This document shows positions 9,451 to 20,844 of a stretch of 64,000 nt of DNA, one piece after another. A program made the translations under genes and the position numbers. How positions within the stretch are numbered: position 1 is the stretch's first letter; each line of letters opens with the position of its first letter. This DNA comes from Enterococcus columbae DSM 7374 = ATCC 51263 (GTDB taxonomy: Bacteria > Bacillota > Bacilli > Lactobacillales > Enterococcaceae). The notes under the pieces are model-generated. The model saw only the letters and a list, made by a program, of their open reading frames with translations. It did not search any database and had not been told where the DNA came from. Where the stretch lies: contig NZ_KE136349.1 in the NCBI RefSeq assembly GCF_000406925.1, forward strand, positions 72,446 to 136,445, written 5' to 3'.

Positions 9451-9454
<4 letters not shown>
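8054..9454 (-). CDS. sufB: Fe-S cluster assembly scaffold protein SufB
   Basis: SufB is the core scaffold of the SufBCD complex on which Fe-S clusters are built in the cytoplasm. The 466-residue protein has the usual SufB N-terminus ([18 protein letters not shown]) and the right-handed beta-helix core containing [20 protein letters not shown] and [11 protein letters not shown]. The C-terminal segment [13 protein letters not shown] is shared with SufD in this window, as expected for paralogues. It overlaps the sufU stop by four bases and is the last gene of sufCDSUB. Confidence 0.97.
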
Positions 9455-12462
<3,008 letters not shown>

Positions 12463-12474
12463 CGAATTTCCTCC

Positions 12475-13248
12475 TTAAGCTTCTTCTTCACGGTATTCAA
12501 TACCTAATTCTTTACTGATGCCAGCATAACCTTCTGCTTCAAGACGTTTGGCTAATTCAGCATCTCCTGTTAACACAACGCGACCGTCCATCATGATATG
12601 CACAACATCTGGCGTAATATAGTTTAATAGACGTTGATAGTGTGTAATGATTAAAGCACCAAAGTTCTCACCGCGCATTTCATTGACACCTTTTGCTACA
12701 ACTTTTAAGGCATCAATATCTAGTCCAGAGTCAATTTCGTCTAAAATAGCAAAGCTTGGCTCTAGCATCATTAATTGTAAGATTTCGTTACGTTTCTTTT
12801 CCCCACCAGAAAAGCCTTCATTTAGATAACGCTCAGCCATTTCTTCTGGCATATTTAATACAGCCATTTTTTCGTCTAATTTTTTGATAAATTCACGAAC
12901 AGAAATTTTGTTATCTTCCTCACGACGAGCGTTAATCGCCGCACGCATGAACTCTGCATTGGTAATTCCTGGAATTTCACTAGGATATTGCATTGCTAGG
13001 AATAAGCCTAAACGTGCACGCTCATCAACTTCTAATTCCAAAATATTTTTACCATCAAATAAAATTTCACCTTCAGTTACTTCATAATTAGGATTGCCCA
13101 TAATCGCAGCTGAAAGAGTTGATTTCCCTGTTCCGTTAGGTCCCATAATCGCGTGAATTTCACCTGTTTTTAAGGTCAGATTCACTCCCTTTAAAATTTC
13201 TTTATCTTCAATCGACACATGTAAATTTTTAATCTCTAAAACTGACAT
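12475..13248 (-). CDS. sufC: Fe-S cluster assembly ATPase SufC
   Basis: An ABC-type ATPase subunit that drives conformational changes in SufBD. The 257-residue protein has Walker A GPNGTGKST (about residues 36-44), the signature motif LNEGFSGGEKKRNE typical of SufC, Walker B FAILDEIDSGLD and the H-loop ITHYQRLL. It is the first gene of sufCDSUB and is preceded by a GAGGAGG ribosome site and a promoter overlapped by a Fur-like box. Confidence 0.97.
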   Translation of the reverse strand: MSVLEIKNLHVSIEDKEILKGVNLTLKTGEIHAIMGPNGTGKSTLSAAIMGNPNYEVTEGEILFDGKNILELEVDERARLGLFLAMQYPSEIPGITNAEFMRAAINARREEDNKISVREFIKKLDEKMAVLNMPEEMAERYLNEGFSGGEKKRNEILQLMMLEPSFAILDEIDSGLDIDALKVVAKGVNEMRGENFGALIITHYQRLLNYITPDVVHIMMDGRVVLTGDAELAKRLEAEGYAGISKELGIEYREEEA

Positions 13249-13283
13249 TGCTTTGCCTCCTCAAGGTATTTATATTCTTTATT

Positions 13284-13312
13284 ATTTTAAAATAATTGAG
13301 AATGATATTCAA
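13284..13312 (-). promoter_or_regulatory. suf promoter overlapped by a Fur/PerR-type box
   Basis: On the minus strand TTGAAT (13312-13307), a 17-base spacer and TAAAAT (13289-13284) form the sufC promoter. The plus-strand bases 13297-13311, TGAGAATGATATTCA, match the 7-1-7 Fur-family consensus TGATAATnATTATCA at 12 of 14 informative positions and overlap the -35. Iron-responsive repression by Fur, or peroxide response by PerR, is a reasonable inference. Confidence 0.6.
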
Positions 13313-13485
13313 ATCAATTGCCTAGATTTCATCAAAAAGAATCAAAAAATTTTCAACAATTTAGAATGATTATAATTTACATTAAGGCTTTTGCCAAGTA
13401 TTTTTACTTATTTTATGTATTTCTTTGTTATCTTTTAGAAATGATTCCAGCTTTTTTCAATCCACATCAGATCCTCGCCTATTTT

Positions 13486-13535
13486 CTAACGGATTTTCCT
13501 GCTAGACTTTGCTTATTTGCTCGTAGCTAAGCAAG
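13486..13535. repeat. Half copy of the intergenic hairpin repeat
   Basis: This stretch (ggattttcctgctagac ... gcttatttgctcgtagct) closely resembles the right half of the hairpin copy at 29628-29670 but has no matching left half. It appears to be a truncated copy of the same repeat family. The rest of 13313-13550 shows nothing else recognisable. Confidence 0.55.
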
Positions 13536-13550
13536 TCGTTAGCCATCCGT

Positions 13551-13590
13551 AAAAAAAGTCTCGTAGATTATTTCCACGAGACTTTTTTGT
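13551..13590. terminator. Terminator after pnp
   Basis: Stem aaaaaagtctcgt / acgagactttttt with loop agattatttcc. On the minus strand it directly follows the pnp stop and ends in a T-run; it is symmetric enough to act on both strands. Confidence 0.85.
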
Positions 13591-13595
13591 TTTCA

Positions 13596-15707
13596 TTATT
13601 CTTCGCTATTTAAAAGCGCTTTGCGTGATAAATTTACACGACCTTGTTTATCGATTTCAGTGACCTTCACTAAGATTTCATCGCCAAGTTTAACCACGTC
13701 TTCTACATTATTGACGCGTTCGTTAGCTAATTGTGAGATGTGAACTAAGCCATCTTTTCCTTTGATTAAGTTAACAAAGGCACCAAATTTTTCAATGCGG
13801 ACAACCTTACCTAAGTAAACTTGACCCACTTCTACTTCTTTGGTTAAATCTTCAATAATTTTGATTGCTTTTTTAATCATTTCAGCATCAGCAGAAGCGA
13901 TAGATACTTTACCATCTTGATCGATATCAATTTTTACCCCAGTTTCATCAATGATGCCGTTGATGGTTTCGCCACCTTTACCGATGACATCTTTGATTTT
14001 CGCTGGATCAATTTGAATCATTTCAATCTTCGGTGCATATGGGCTTAACTCTTTACGTGGTTCACTAATGGTTGAAGTTAATTCAGCCAAGATTTCCATA
14101 CGGGCTTTTTTGGCTTGAGCTAAAGCTTCAGTCAAGATTTGTTCAGTGATTCCTTGAATTTTAATATCCATTTGTAAAGCAGTGATACCATCTTTTGTAC
14201 CGGCAACTTTAAAGTCCATATCACCCAGATGGTCTTCTAAACCTTGAATATCAGTTAAAATAGTGTAGTTTTCACCATCAGATACCAAGCCCATCGCAAT
14301 ACCAGCAACTGGTGCTTTAATTGGTACACCAGCATCCATCAAGGCTAAGGTACCTGCACAAATACTTGCTTGAGAAGAAGAACCATTTGATTCTAAAACT
14401 TCAGCAACTAAACGAATGGTGTAAGGAAATTCTGTTTCGCTTGGAATCACCTGTGCTAAGGCGCGTTCACCTAGGGCTCCATGACCAATTTCACGACGTC
14501 CAGGAGAACCTGCACGACCAACTGACCCTACTGAAAATTGTGGGAAATTATAATGATGGATAAAACGTTTAGATTCTTGTACGCCTAAGCCATCAATTAC
14601 TTGGTGTTCACCAAGTGGAGCTAATGTACAAGCTGATAAAGCCTGTGTTTGGCCACGAGTAAACAAACCTGAACCATGCACACGAGGTAATAAAGCAACC
14701 TCTGAGGCTAATGGACGAATTTCATCTAATTTACGACCATCTGGACGAATTTTATCAATAGTGATTAATTCGCGTACCACATCTTTTTCTAAGTCTTCAG
14801 CAATTTGTTTGACTTCTTTTAATAGTTGAGCAGCTTCATCTGCATCTTCTAAATCAGCTGCAATTGCTTCGTATTCAGCAATAATCATCGCCTTAACATT
14901 GTCAATTTCTTCTTCACGAGCTAATTTTTCTTCGGTTAAAACCGCTTGTTTCATTGTTTGGTAATTTACGTCATAAATCGCTTTTTTCAATTCAGGATCT
15001 AGCTGTAAAAGCACAACTTCCATTTTTTCTTTACCAACAGCAGCAACGATTTCTTCTTGGAAAGCAACTAATTCTTTAATTGCTTCAAAACCAAATAATA
15101 AAGCCCCTAACATATCCTCTTCAGAAACTTCTTTAGCTCCTGATTCTACCATGTTAATCGCTTTTTTCGTTCCAGCTACTGATAAATCAATATCTGATTG
15201 CGCTTGTTGTTCAATCGTTGGATTTAAAATATATTCGCCATTGACACGACCAACTTCAACACCTGCAATCGGACCATCAAATGGAATATCTGAAATTGAT
15301 AAGGCCAATGATGAGCCAAGCATTGCAGCCATCGCTGGTGAGCAATCTTGTTCCACACTCATTACAATATTAGTTACTTGAACTTCATTACGGAAGCCTT
15401 CTGCAAACATTGGACGGATTGGACGGTCAATCAAACGAGCAATCAAAGTTGCTTCAGTTGAAGGGCGGCCTTCGCGTTTAATAAAACCGCCAGGCATTTT
15501 ACCTACAGCATACATTTTTTCTTCATAATTAATTGTTAATGGGAAGAAATCAGTATCCTTCGCTTCTTTGGAGGCAACAGCTGCACTTAAAACAACGGTA
15601 TCGCCATAGCGTACCAAAACAGCTCCATTGGCTTGTTTGGCTAATTGGCCAACTTCGATAGATAATGGGCGGCCACCCCAAGTGGTTGAAAATACTTGTT
15701 TTGTCAT
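13596..15707 (-). CDS. pnp: Polyribonucleotide nucleotidyltransferase (PNPase)
   Basis: A 3'-5' phosphorolytic exoribonuclease of mRNA decay. The 703-residue protein carries two RNase PH domains: the first contains [20 protein letters not shown], and the second contains [17 protein letters not shown] and [20 protein letters not shown]. The KH domain ([11 protein letters not shown]) and the S1 domain ([18 protein letters not shown]) close the protein. The usual neighbour rpsO is upstream, as in many Firmicutes. A GGAAATGG ribosome site is seen, and the 5' leader holds a long hairpin. Confidence 0.98.
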   Translation of the reverse strand: MTKQVFSTTWGGRPLSIEVGQLAKQANGAVLVRYGDTVVLSAAVASKEAKDTDFFPLTINYEEKMYAVGKMPGGFIKREGRPSTEATLIARLIDRPIRPMFAEGFRNEVQVTNIVMSVEQDCSPAMAAMLGSSLALSISDIPFDGPIAGVEVGRVNGEYILNPTIEQQAQSDIDLSVAGTKKAINMVESGAKEVSEEDMLGALLFGFEAIKELVAFQEEIVAAVGKEKMEVVLLQLDPELKKAIYDVNYQTMKQAVLTEEKLAREEEIDNVKAMIIAEYEAIAADLEDADEAAQLLKEVKQIAEDLEKDVVRELITIDKIRPDGRKLDEIRPLASEVALLPRVHGSGLFTRGQTQALSACTLAPLGEHQVIDGLGVQESKRFIHHYNFPQFSVGSVGRAGSPGRREIGHGALGERALAQVIPSETEFPYTIRLVAEVLESNGSSSQASICAGTLALMDAGVPIKAPVAGIAMGLVSDGENYTILTDIQGLEDHLGDMDFKVAGTKDGITALQMDIKIQGITEQILTEALAQAKKARMEILAELTSTISEPRKELSPYAPKIEMIQIDPAKIKDVIGKGGETINGIIDETGVKIDIDQDGKVSIASADAEMIKKAIKIIEDLTKEVEVGQVYLGKVVRIEKFGAFVNLIKGKDGLVHISQLANERVNNVEDVVKLGDEILVKVTEIDKQGRVNLSRKALLNSEE

Positions 15708-15734
15708 TTTCCATTTCCTTTCTCACTGGGGATT

Positions 15735-15798
15735 ACTTGCTACTAAACAAAGGAAAAATTAGCATACTTCCTAGCCTTTCCTTTGGTTAGTAGTAAGC
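15735..15798 (-). ncRNA. Long hairpin in the pnp 5' leader
   Basis: A stem of about 21 base pairs (15736-15757 with 15777-15798; two non-identical positions) lies 30 bases before the pnp start. Its position recalls the RNase III/PNPase autoregulatory hairpin of E. coli pnp, but that link is by analogy only. It could also be a processing site between rpsO and pnp transcripts. Confidence 0.5.
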
Positions 15799-15851
15799 GA
15801 ATGTATCCACAGTGATGATATTTTTTGGTCTTGCAACCTTTTTGACGGTGG

Positions 15852-15966
15852 AAATCAATTAGCTACTTTAAAAATTCGCCCCCCGATTTCGAAAATCTTT
15901 ACCACTTATTGATTTTCTTATCGGTGGTACACTCGAATTTTTTCGTAGCTGATCAAATTGATTTAC
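15852..15966. repeat. Intergenic hairpin repeat, copy 1 of a tandem pair
   Basis: A long imperfect palindrome: aatcaatt and agctac on the left pair with gtagct and aattgatt on the right; inside, aaaaattcg pairs with cgaattttt and ccgat with atcgg. It is repeated 132 bases further on. Confidence 0.7.
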
Positions 15967-15983
15967 AACCTTTTTGACGGTGT

Positions 15984-16099
15984 AATATCAACTAGCTACT
16001 TAAAAAATTCGCCCCACACTTGCGAAAATCTTTTCCTTTTGTTGATTTTCTCATCGGTGGGTTACCCGAATTTTTTCGTAGCTGATCAAATTGATTTAC
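15984..16099. repeat. Intergenic hairpin repeat, copy 2 of the tandem pair
   Basis: Same plan as the neighbouring copy: agctac (15994) to gtagct (16078), with inner arms aaaaaattcg / cgaatttttt and cccca / tgggt-like pairing. Starts of the caacctttttgacgg flank are at 15834, 15966 and (partial) 16099, a 132-133 base period. Confidence 0.7.
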
Positions 16100-16109
16100 A
16101 ACCTTTTAC

Positions 16110-16146
16110 AAAAAAAGTGAGATTCAGTGTGAACCTCACTTTTTCT
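16110..16146 (-). terminator. Terminator after rpsO
   Basis: Stem aaagtgag / ctcacttt with flanking A and T runs, 14 bases after the rpsO stop on the minus strand. Confidence 0.85.
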
Positions 16147-16159
16147 TCTAACCAATCGA

Positions 16160-16429
16160 TTAGCGACGTAATCCTAAAGCTTGGATTAATTCGCGGTAAC
16201 GTTGCACATCTTTTTTACGTAAGTATGCTAATAAGTTACGACGGTGACCAACTTTTTTCATTAGTCCACGATATGAATGGTGGTCTTTTTTGTGTACACG
16301 AGCGTGTTCGTTTAATTGGTTGATTTCTTCAGTTAATACAGCGATTTGTACTTCTGGAGAACCAGTGTCACCTTCATGACGTGCAAATTTGTTCATGATT
16401 TCATTTTTTAATTCTTTTGAAATTGCCAT
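16160..16429 (-). CDS. rpsO: 30S ribosomal protein S15
   Basis: An 89-residue small-subunit protein that binds 16S rRNA early in assembly. The family pattern is clear: [20 protein letters not shown], then [20 protein letters not shown] and the C-terminal ALGLRR. It lies upstream of pnp on the same strand, the common rpsO-pnp order, although a terminator and two hairpin repeats lie between them. The leader contains hairpins that may bind S15. Confidence 0.99.
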   Translation of the reverse strand: MAISKELKNEIMNKFARHEGDTGSPEVQIAVLTEEINQLNEHARVHKKDHHSYRGLMKKVGHRRNLLAYLRKKDVQRYRELIQALGLRR

Positions 16430-16492
16430 TTCAATACACCTATCTTTCTTTTAATCTTTCTTACCGAAAACTGAGTAAAACGTTGGTGATTC

Positions 16493-16531
16493 GCTAAACC
16501 AAGTTTTGGTAGCGTGCTAAAGCACACAAAT
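16493..16531 (-). ncRNA. Structured rpsO leader (candidate S15 binding site)
   Basis: On the minus strand a GTGC-TTTA-GCAC hairpin is followed by GCTACCAAAACTTGGTTTAGC, which folds as a GCTA-CCAA / TTGG-TTAGC stem about 60 bases before the rpsO ATG. Many bacteria autoregulate rpsO through S15 binding to such leaders, but no established S15-leader class was matched with certainty. Confidence 0.35.
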
Positions 16532-16552
16532 TTACTTTACTTGATTTAAAGC

Positions 16553-16602
16553 AAAAAAGCAAGCATTATTTGCTAAAAGCCAATCAGAATCACACTTGCT
16601 TC
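16553..16602 (-). terminator. Terminator-like hairpin upstream of rpsO
   Basis: On the minus strand AAGCAAG and CTTGCTTTTTT flank a 35-base region. It could attenuate the rpsO transcript or end an antisense transcript; the promoter for rpsO was not identified in the 383-base gap. Confidence 0.3.
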
Positions 16603-16748
16603 AGTTGATCTATTGACAGCTAATGATAAAAAGCGGTCAAAATCAGCCAAATTGCTTCGGACTAAGCCTATTTGTCTATCAAAAACAGACAAAATTGTTT
16701 AAGTTTGTTTAAAAATATTGAAAAAATGTTTCATTTTCTGAAAACAAC

Positions 16749-16777
16749 TTGCAAATTTTAGTGAATGCTACTAGAAT
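16749..16777 (+). promoter_or_regulatory. Promoter of the rhodanese-like gene
   Basis: TTGCAA (16749-16754), 17-base spacer, TAGAAT (16772-16777), followed by a GGAGGGGG ribosome site before the ATG at 16813. Confidence 0.7.
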
Positions 16778-16812
16778 AAGGCATCGGGAAAATTTAAGGA
16801 GGGGGAAACTTT

Positions 16813-17106
16813 ATGCGTTCAATGAATGTACAAGATTTTCAAGCGATTGTTGGTCAAAAAGAGGTAGTGATTCTAGATATTCGCGATAAAGGCGCTTTTG
16901 AAGAATTTCATTTGCCAAATGCAATTTCTATGCCTACAACTAGCCTACCAAATCGTTTACATGAACTAGATAAAGAAACAACGTATTATGTATTAAGTCA
17001 CTCTGGTCGTCGTTCTGATATTATTGCACAGTTTTTAAACAATGAAGGATTTAACGCCTACCATATTATCGGTGGGATGAAAGCTTTTAGACAGTTAGCT
17101 GCCTAA
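16813..17106 (+). CDS. Rhodanese-like domain protein without the active cysteine
   Basis: A single-domain rhodanese fold of 97 residues. The N-terminal part has VVILDIRDKGAFEEFHLPNA, a standard CH2A-like motif. The active-site loop, normally CxxGxRS, reads SHSGRRSD, so the sulfur-carrying cysteine is replaced by serine. Sulfurtransferase activity is therefore unlikely and a binding or regulatory role is more plausible. It is monocistronic, with its own promoter and a shared terminator. Confidence 0.88.
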   Translation: MRSMNVQDFQAIVGQKEVVILDIRDKGAFEEFHLPNAISMPTTSLPNRLHELDKETTYYVLSHSGRRSDIIAQFLNNEGFNAYHIIGGMKAFRQLAA

Positions 17107-17130
17107 GCTTAAATTTAAAAATATTTAGCT

Positions 17131-17166
17131 AATGAAAAAAACTTGGGGTTATCCCAAGTTTTTTTC
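17131..17166. terminator. Bidirectional terminator
   Basis: Stem aaaaaaacttggg / cccaagttttttt with loop gtta serves the plus-strand rhodanese gene and overlaps the end of the convergent permease gene. Confidence 0.85.
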
Positions 17167-18336
17167 ATTTACACTTGTCTCAATTTTTTCTTCTTCGTAT
17201 AAGCCTGATTTTACACGGTACCAAGCAAAAATATGACTAATGATCACTTTAATTACAGCATAGGTAGGAATCCCTAAAACCACGCCTACTAATCCAAAAA
17301 CTTTTCCAGAGGTTAGCAAAACAAATAAAATAGTAATCGGATGAATAGCTAATTGACTCCCTAAAACAAGTGGGGAAATAAAGCGTCCTTCGATGGTTTG
17401 CTCGATAACAAACACAATTAAGACTTTAATCAGTAGAATAGGCCCCCCAACAATCCCTAAAATAATTGCCGGAATCATCGCTAAGAATGAGCCTAGATAA
17501 GGAATCAAATTTAAAAATCCAGCCACCACACCTATAGTAATGGCATAATCTAAACCAATAATAGAAAAACCGACAATAAACATCACCGCTACGGCAAAGG
17601 CCACGGTTAACTGACCACGAATATATGATGCAATTTGATCATTGGCTTCTTTTAGCACATTTAGTGTTGGTTGTCGCATTTTAGTCGGTAAAAATTTTAC
17701 AAAATAAGGGCCAAGATTTTTTCCATCTCTCAATAGATAAAAAAGAATAAACGGCATCGTAATTAACGAAATAACAATGGTTGCCACCGTACCGAAAAAG
17801 CTACCGATATTCTTAATCGTCATTGTGGATAGGTTTTTGGCCACGTCAGTCAATGAATCAATCATTTTTTGACCATTAGTTTGAAATTCAGTAAACAATT
17901 TATTCAAGGTAGGATCGGTAAAGAATCGTTTGCCCTCTTCCTGAATAACTGATACATAACCCGGTAAATGGTTAATAAAACTCATGGTTTGGCTTTGAAT
18001 ACTCGGGATAATCACGACCATCCCCCATACGATTAAGGCAATCACTAGAATAAACAGACCAATAATACTATAAAGTCGTTTAACACCTTTTTTTTCTAGT
18101 CTATCAACAATCGGATTCATTAAATAAAAAAGAATCCCTGCCATAATAATTGGTAAGCCCACGACAGCCAAAAATTGCCAAAGCGGCTCAAATAGATAGG
18201 AAACCTTCGTAAAAGTGAAAACGACCAATAAAAATAAAAGTAGATTGGCTAAAATAGCCGTCATCTGATTATTTAGTACCCAGCGCCAGAACCAAGAAAA
18301 ACGCGCGGATTTTTTCGGCTCTTCCATCGTCACCAC
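17149..18336 (-). CDS. AI-2E/PerM family membrane transporter
   Basis: A 395-residue membrane protein of the PerM/YdbI family (also called AI-2E family). There are about eight hydrophobic segments; a large extracytoplasmic middle region follows the third or fourth helix (about residues 120-190). The conserved C-terminal block FLNLIPYLGSFLAMIPAIILG is the family signature. Members export small molecules or act in Na+/H+ balance; the substrate cannot be stated. It starts three bases after an EIIA-Gut-like gene and is probably co-transcribed with it. Confidence 0.88.
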   Translation of the reverse strand: MVTMEEPKKSARFSWFWRWVLNNQMTAILANLLLFLLVVFTFTKVSYLFEPLWQFLAVVGLPIIMAGILFYLMNPIVDRLEKKGVKRLYSIIGLFILVIALIVWGMVVIIPSIQSQTMSFINHLPGYVSVIQEEGKRFFTDPTLNKLFTEFQTNGQKMIDSLTDVAKNLSTMTIKNIGSFFGTVATIVISLITMPFILFYLLRDGKNLGPYFVKFLPTKMRQPTLNVLKEANDQIASYIRGQLTVAFAVAVMFIVGFSIIGLDYAITIGVVAGFLNLIPYLGSFLAMIPAIILGIVGGPILLIKVLIVFVIEQTIEGRFISPLVLGSQLAIHPITILFVLLTSGKVFGLVGVVLGIPTYAVIKVIISHIFAWYRVKSGLYEEEKIETSVNEKNLG

Positions 18337-18339
18337 TCC

Positions 18340-18693
18340 CTAATCATTATATGAAATAAGCATTCCTTCAGTTAATGTCGGAAATTGATAAGGTGTTACA
18401 TAAATCATACTTTCAATGATATTTTCATCGTCATATGGATTAAAGCTAATATTTACATGGTCTAACTCTTGCATATTATGCTGAACTGCTCGACCAACTT
18501 TTTCTACATGATACACTTGATTGCCAAAGATTAACTCCATCCCTGGTCGGATTTTTGCTTTGTCTTGTAAAAATTCTTGTACTACCGCATACCGACTCAA
18601 TCCCTCAGTAATTTTAGTTCCAAAAAGAATTAACAAATTTTCCTTAGAATGATTTACTTCTTGGCCAATTGATAAAATTTTTGACGTTGCCAT
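18340..18693 (-). CDS. PTS glucitol/sorbitol-specific EIIA-domain protein
   Basis: A 117-residue cytoplasmic protein that matches the EIIA-Gut fold family: LLILFGTKITEGLSRYAVVQ, IRPGMELIFGNQVYHVEKVG, QELDHVNISFN and the ending PTLTEGMLISY. The ATG at 18693 (MATSKIL) is chosen because AAGGAAGAG lies at the right distance; an upstream ATG adds six residues without a good site. No EIIB/EIIC-Gut gene is nearby. It pairs with a PerM-family gene, so a role outside sorbitol uptake is possible. Confidence 0.8.
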   Translation of the reverse strand: MATSKILSIGQEVNHSKENLLILFGTKITEGLSRYAVVQEFLQDKAKIRPGMELIFGNQVYHVEKVGRAVQHNMQELDHVNISFNPYDDENIIESMIYVTPYQFPTLTEGMLISYND

Positions 18694-18886
18694 TGATCTC
18701 TTCCTTTTCATTTCATAATGTTAGCTACATTATAGCATAGCCCCAACCTACAGCAAAACATAACAACATCAAATTTATTGAATAGCAAGTGATCTAGAGA
18801 AAAACTTAAAGCCTTTTCATATAGGCGTGCTTTTTTTGACTATTTTATGGTAAACTATAGGCATAGTTTATTGTTGGAGGTGTACT

Positions 18887-19906
18887 ATGTTAACAAAAAT
18901 TCTATTGGGAACTTATACAAAAAATAAAAGCCAAGGAATTTATTCCATTACTTTGGATACGCAACAGGAAGATTTGCGTGATTTAACGTTGATTGCCAAA
19001 GAAGTTGGTCCAACCTATTTGGCACAATCCAAAGCGGGGCAATTATTCAATGTTACTTCCGTTGAGGGCAAAGGGGGCATTGCTAGCTATGATGCCAACT
19101 ATCACTTAGTCAATACCGTAACCCAAGAAGGCGCTTCTCCTTGCTATGTTGCCATCGATGAAAATCGTCAATTAGTTTATAGTGCAAATTATCATAAAGG
19201 TCAGGTTGCCGTTTATCAAATTTTAGCAGATGGGCAAATCGCCTTAGTTGATGAAGTATTCCATCATGATCCAGTCGGTCCGCATGAAAATCAAGACAAA
19301 CCACATGCTCATTATGCAGATTTAACACCAGATAATCGTTTAGTGGCCTGTGATTTAGGAACGGATTATGTCTATACTTATGATGTCTCTGCACAAGGCA
19401 AATTAACCAAGGTTGCTAGCCTAAAATTACCTGCTGGCACGGGACCTAGACACCTTGCCTTCCATCCACAATTAGATATTGCTTACTTATTTGGTGAATT
19501 AAATAGTACGATTACTATCTTAACTTATCATCGAAAGACCGGAGAATTCTCCATCGGGGCAAGCTATTCTACCCTACCCAATGATTTCGTAGGCTTTAAT
19601 AGCGGCTCTGCTGTCCATATCACGAGCGATGGTCGCTTTTTATACGGCTCCAATCGTGGACATAATTCCATTGTTTGCTTTGAAATCTCACAAGATGGAC
19701 AACAGCTAACCTTCAATCAACGCATCCAATCTGAAGGTGATTTTCCAAGAGATTTTGCCATTGATCCTAGTGAAGAATACCTAGTTTGTGCCCATCAAAA
19801 TTCGGATAATCTAACCTTATTTTATCGCGATAAACAAACGGGTATTTTATCCTTACTGAAAAAAGATATTTATGCACCAGAATGTGTCTGTGTAAAATTT
19901 ATCTAG
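18887..19906 (+). CDS. pgl: 6-phosphogluconolactonase-type lactonase (seven-bladed beta propeller)
   Basis: A 339-residue YbhE/Pgl-type protein. It begins ILLGTYTKNKSQGIYSITLD, as these lactonases do. The family's central motifs are present: DKPHAHYADLTPDNRLVACDLGTD (HxH, D) and GPRHLAFHP. The tail QNSDNLTLFYRDKQTG is also typical. It hydrolyses 6-phosphogluconolactone in the oxidative pentose phosphate pathway or related lactones. A GGAGGTG ribosome site is eight bases before the ATG. Confidence 0.88.
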   Translation: MLTKILLGTYTKNKSQGIYSITLDTQQEDLRDLTLIAKEVGPTYLAQSKAGQLFNVTSVEGKGGIASYDANYHLVNTVTQEGASPCYVAIDENRQLVYSANYHKGQVAVYQILADGQIALVDEVFHHDPVGPHENQDKPHAHYADLTPDNRLVACDLGTDYVYTYDVSAQGKLTKVASLKLPAGTGPRHLAFHPQLDIAYLFGELNSTITILTYHRKTGEFSIGASYSTLPNDFVGFNSGSAVHITSDGRFLYGSNRGHNSIVCFEISQDGQQLTFNQRIQSEGDFPRDFAIDPSEEYLVCAHQNSDNLTLFYRDKQTGILSLLKKDIYAPECVCVKFI

Positions 19907-19997
19907 ATTTTTCATTCACGGCTACCTCTAGATTTTAACGAAAGGAAAATTGTAAAAGTTCGTAGCCTGAAATAGAGCTTTTGCAAAGGAAAAGAAC

Positions 19998-20348
19998 ATG
20001 TTTTCAAAAACACCTGTCGAATTATTGGTAAAAGATGCTTCAAATATCTACAACAAATGTCAAGCCATTGGTGAATTAGTCACTAATCGTCGTTATGATG
20101 AATCACTCGTTTTACTAACTACCGCTGAGGTCTATGCGATTGCTGAAAAATTATACCTACGTTGTGATACCTTTAAAGAATTACAAACTGTCCAAATTAT
20201 TGATTTTATCAATGCGTTTGATGACTTTTATTTTCAATTAAAAGAAATTCTTTTCCATGATCAAGATGATTATGCCTTACTCAACGAGCATCTAAAACGA
20301 ATGAATGATTGCTTTGAGGCATTATATAATCACTATCAATTATTTTAA
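19998..20348 (+). CDS. Conserved hypothetical protein, 116 aa
   Basis: A soluble, mostly helical, acidic protein beginning MFSKTPVELLVKDASNIYNKC. I do not recognise a family. It is preceded by an AAAGGAAAAG site. A second small gene starts 14 bases after its stop and shares its strand, so the two are probably one transcript. A short inverted repeat (ggctac / gtagcc, 19922-19971) lies before it. Confidence 0.7.
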   Translation: MFSKTPVELLVKDASNIYNKCQAIGELVTNRRYDESLVLLTTAEVYAIAEKLYLRCDTFKELQTVQIIDFINAFDDFYFQLKEILFHDQDDYALLNEHLKRMNDCFEALYNHYQLF

Positions 20349-20361
20349 TGAGGAGAAAAAA

Positions 20362-20523
20362 ATGACTGTCGAACAAGTACTTGAGCGTCTAAGAGAAGAA
20401 TTGGCTATGCCTCAATTAAAATTGCCAATCAAAGAAAAAGACTATACTGAAGAAGAGTATCTACAATTAAAGGAAGACCTAATCGCTTATTATCGTGATT
20501 ACGTCGATCATTTTGAAAATTAA
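20362..20523 (+). CDS. Small acidic hypothetical protein, 53 aa
   Basis: It starts MTVEQVLERLREELAMPQL with GAGGAGAAA eight bases upstream, which decides this start over a longer frame. It is charged and helical (many Glu, Tyr and Lys) with no membrane segment. It is the second gene of a likely two-gene operon. The function is unknown. Confidence 0.65.
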   Translation: MTVEQVLERLREELAMPQLKLPIKEKDYTEEEYLQLKEDLIAYYRDYVDHFEN

Positions 20524-20529
20524 TGCAAT

Positions 20530-20643
20530 GACTAACTAGAAAAATCATCGCTATCGTTATTTCAATCAATTAAAGCTAGCCATTCAGCCGTTGCTAGCAA
20601 CTCTGATGGGAAGATGACACGATCAGTTTTTTTCTAGTTAGTC
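20530..20643. repeat. 114-base inverted repeat between genes
   Basis: Fifteen bases gactaactagaaaaa (20530-20544) are repeated inverted as tttttctagttagtc (20629-20643). The inner 84 bases contain a second pair (gctagc at 20575, gctagc at 20593). The T-run inside the right arm could terminate transcription from the small gene upstream. The remaining 200 bases up to sstT show nothing else clear. Confidence 0.6.
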
Positions 20644-20844
20644 TTATTTTTTTCTTCTCATTTTTCAACCATCAATATCTCCGGTTATTTAATTTATATG
20701 TTCATCCAACCTATGTTTCATCATGATTAGAAACCATTTTCAGCTAACGAAACATTAAAATTAAATGAGAATTATTGGTTTTCCGTTCTTATTTTTCATT
20801 TTTCGTGATATATTTCAGTAAATATACAAAAGGAGCGTTTAAGT

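Noticed and set aside
13318-13530. Plus-strand 70-codon frame between sufC and pnp.
   Set aside because: It covers the hairpin half-copy, has no ribosome site or initiation context, and its composition is not protein-like.
15515-15535. Ten-base match to the tldR guide (TAATTATGAA) on the minus strand inside pnp.
   Set aside because: It lies in coding sequence, has no T-rich adjacent motif (the preceding bases are ACAAT), and such matches are expected by chance in AT-rich DNA.
19922-19971. Short inverted repeat ggctac / gtagcc upstream of the 116-residue gene, resembling the ends of the hairpin repeat family.
   Set aside because: Inner arms do not pair convincingly, so it was not counted as a family member.
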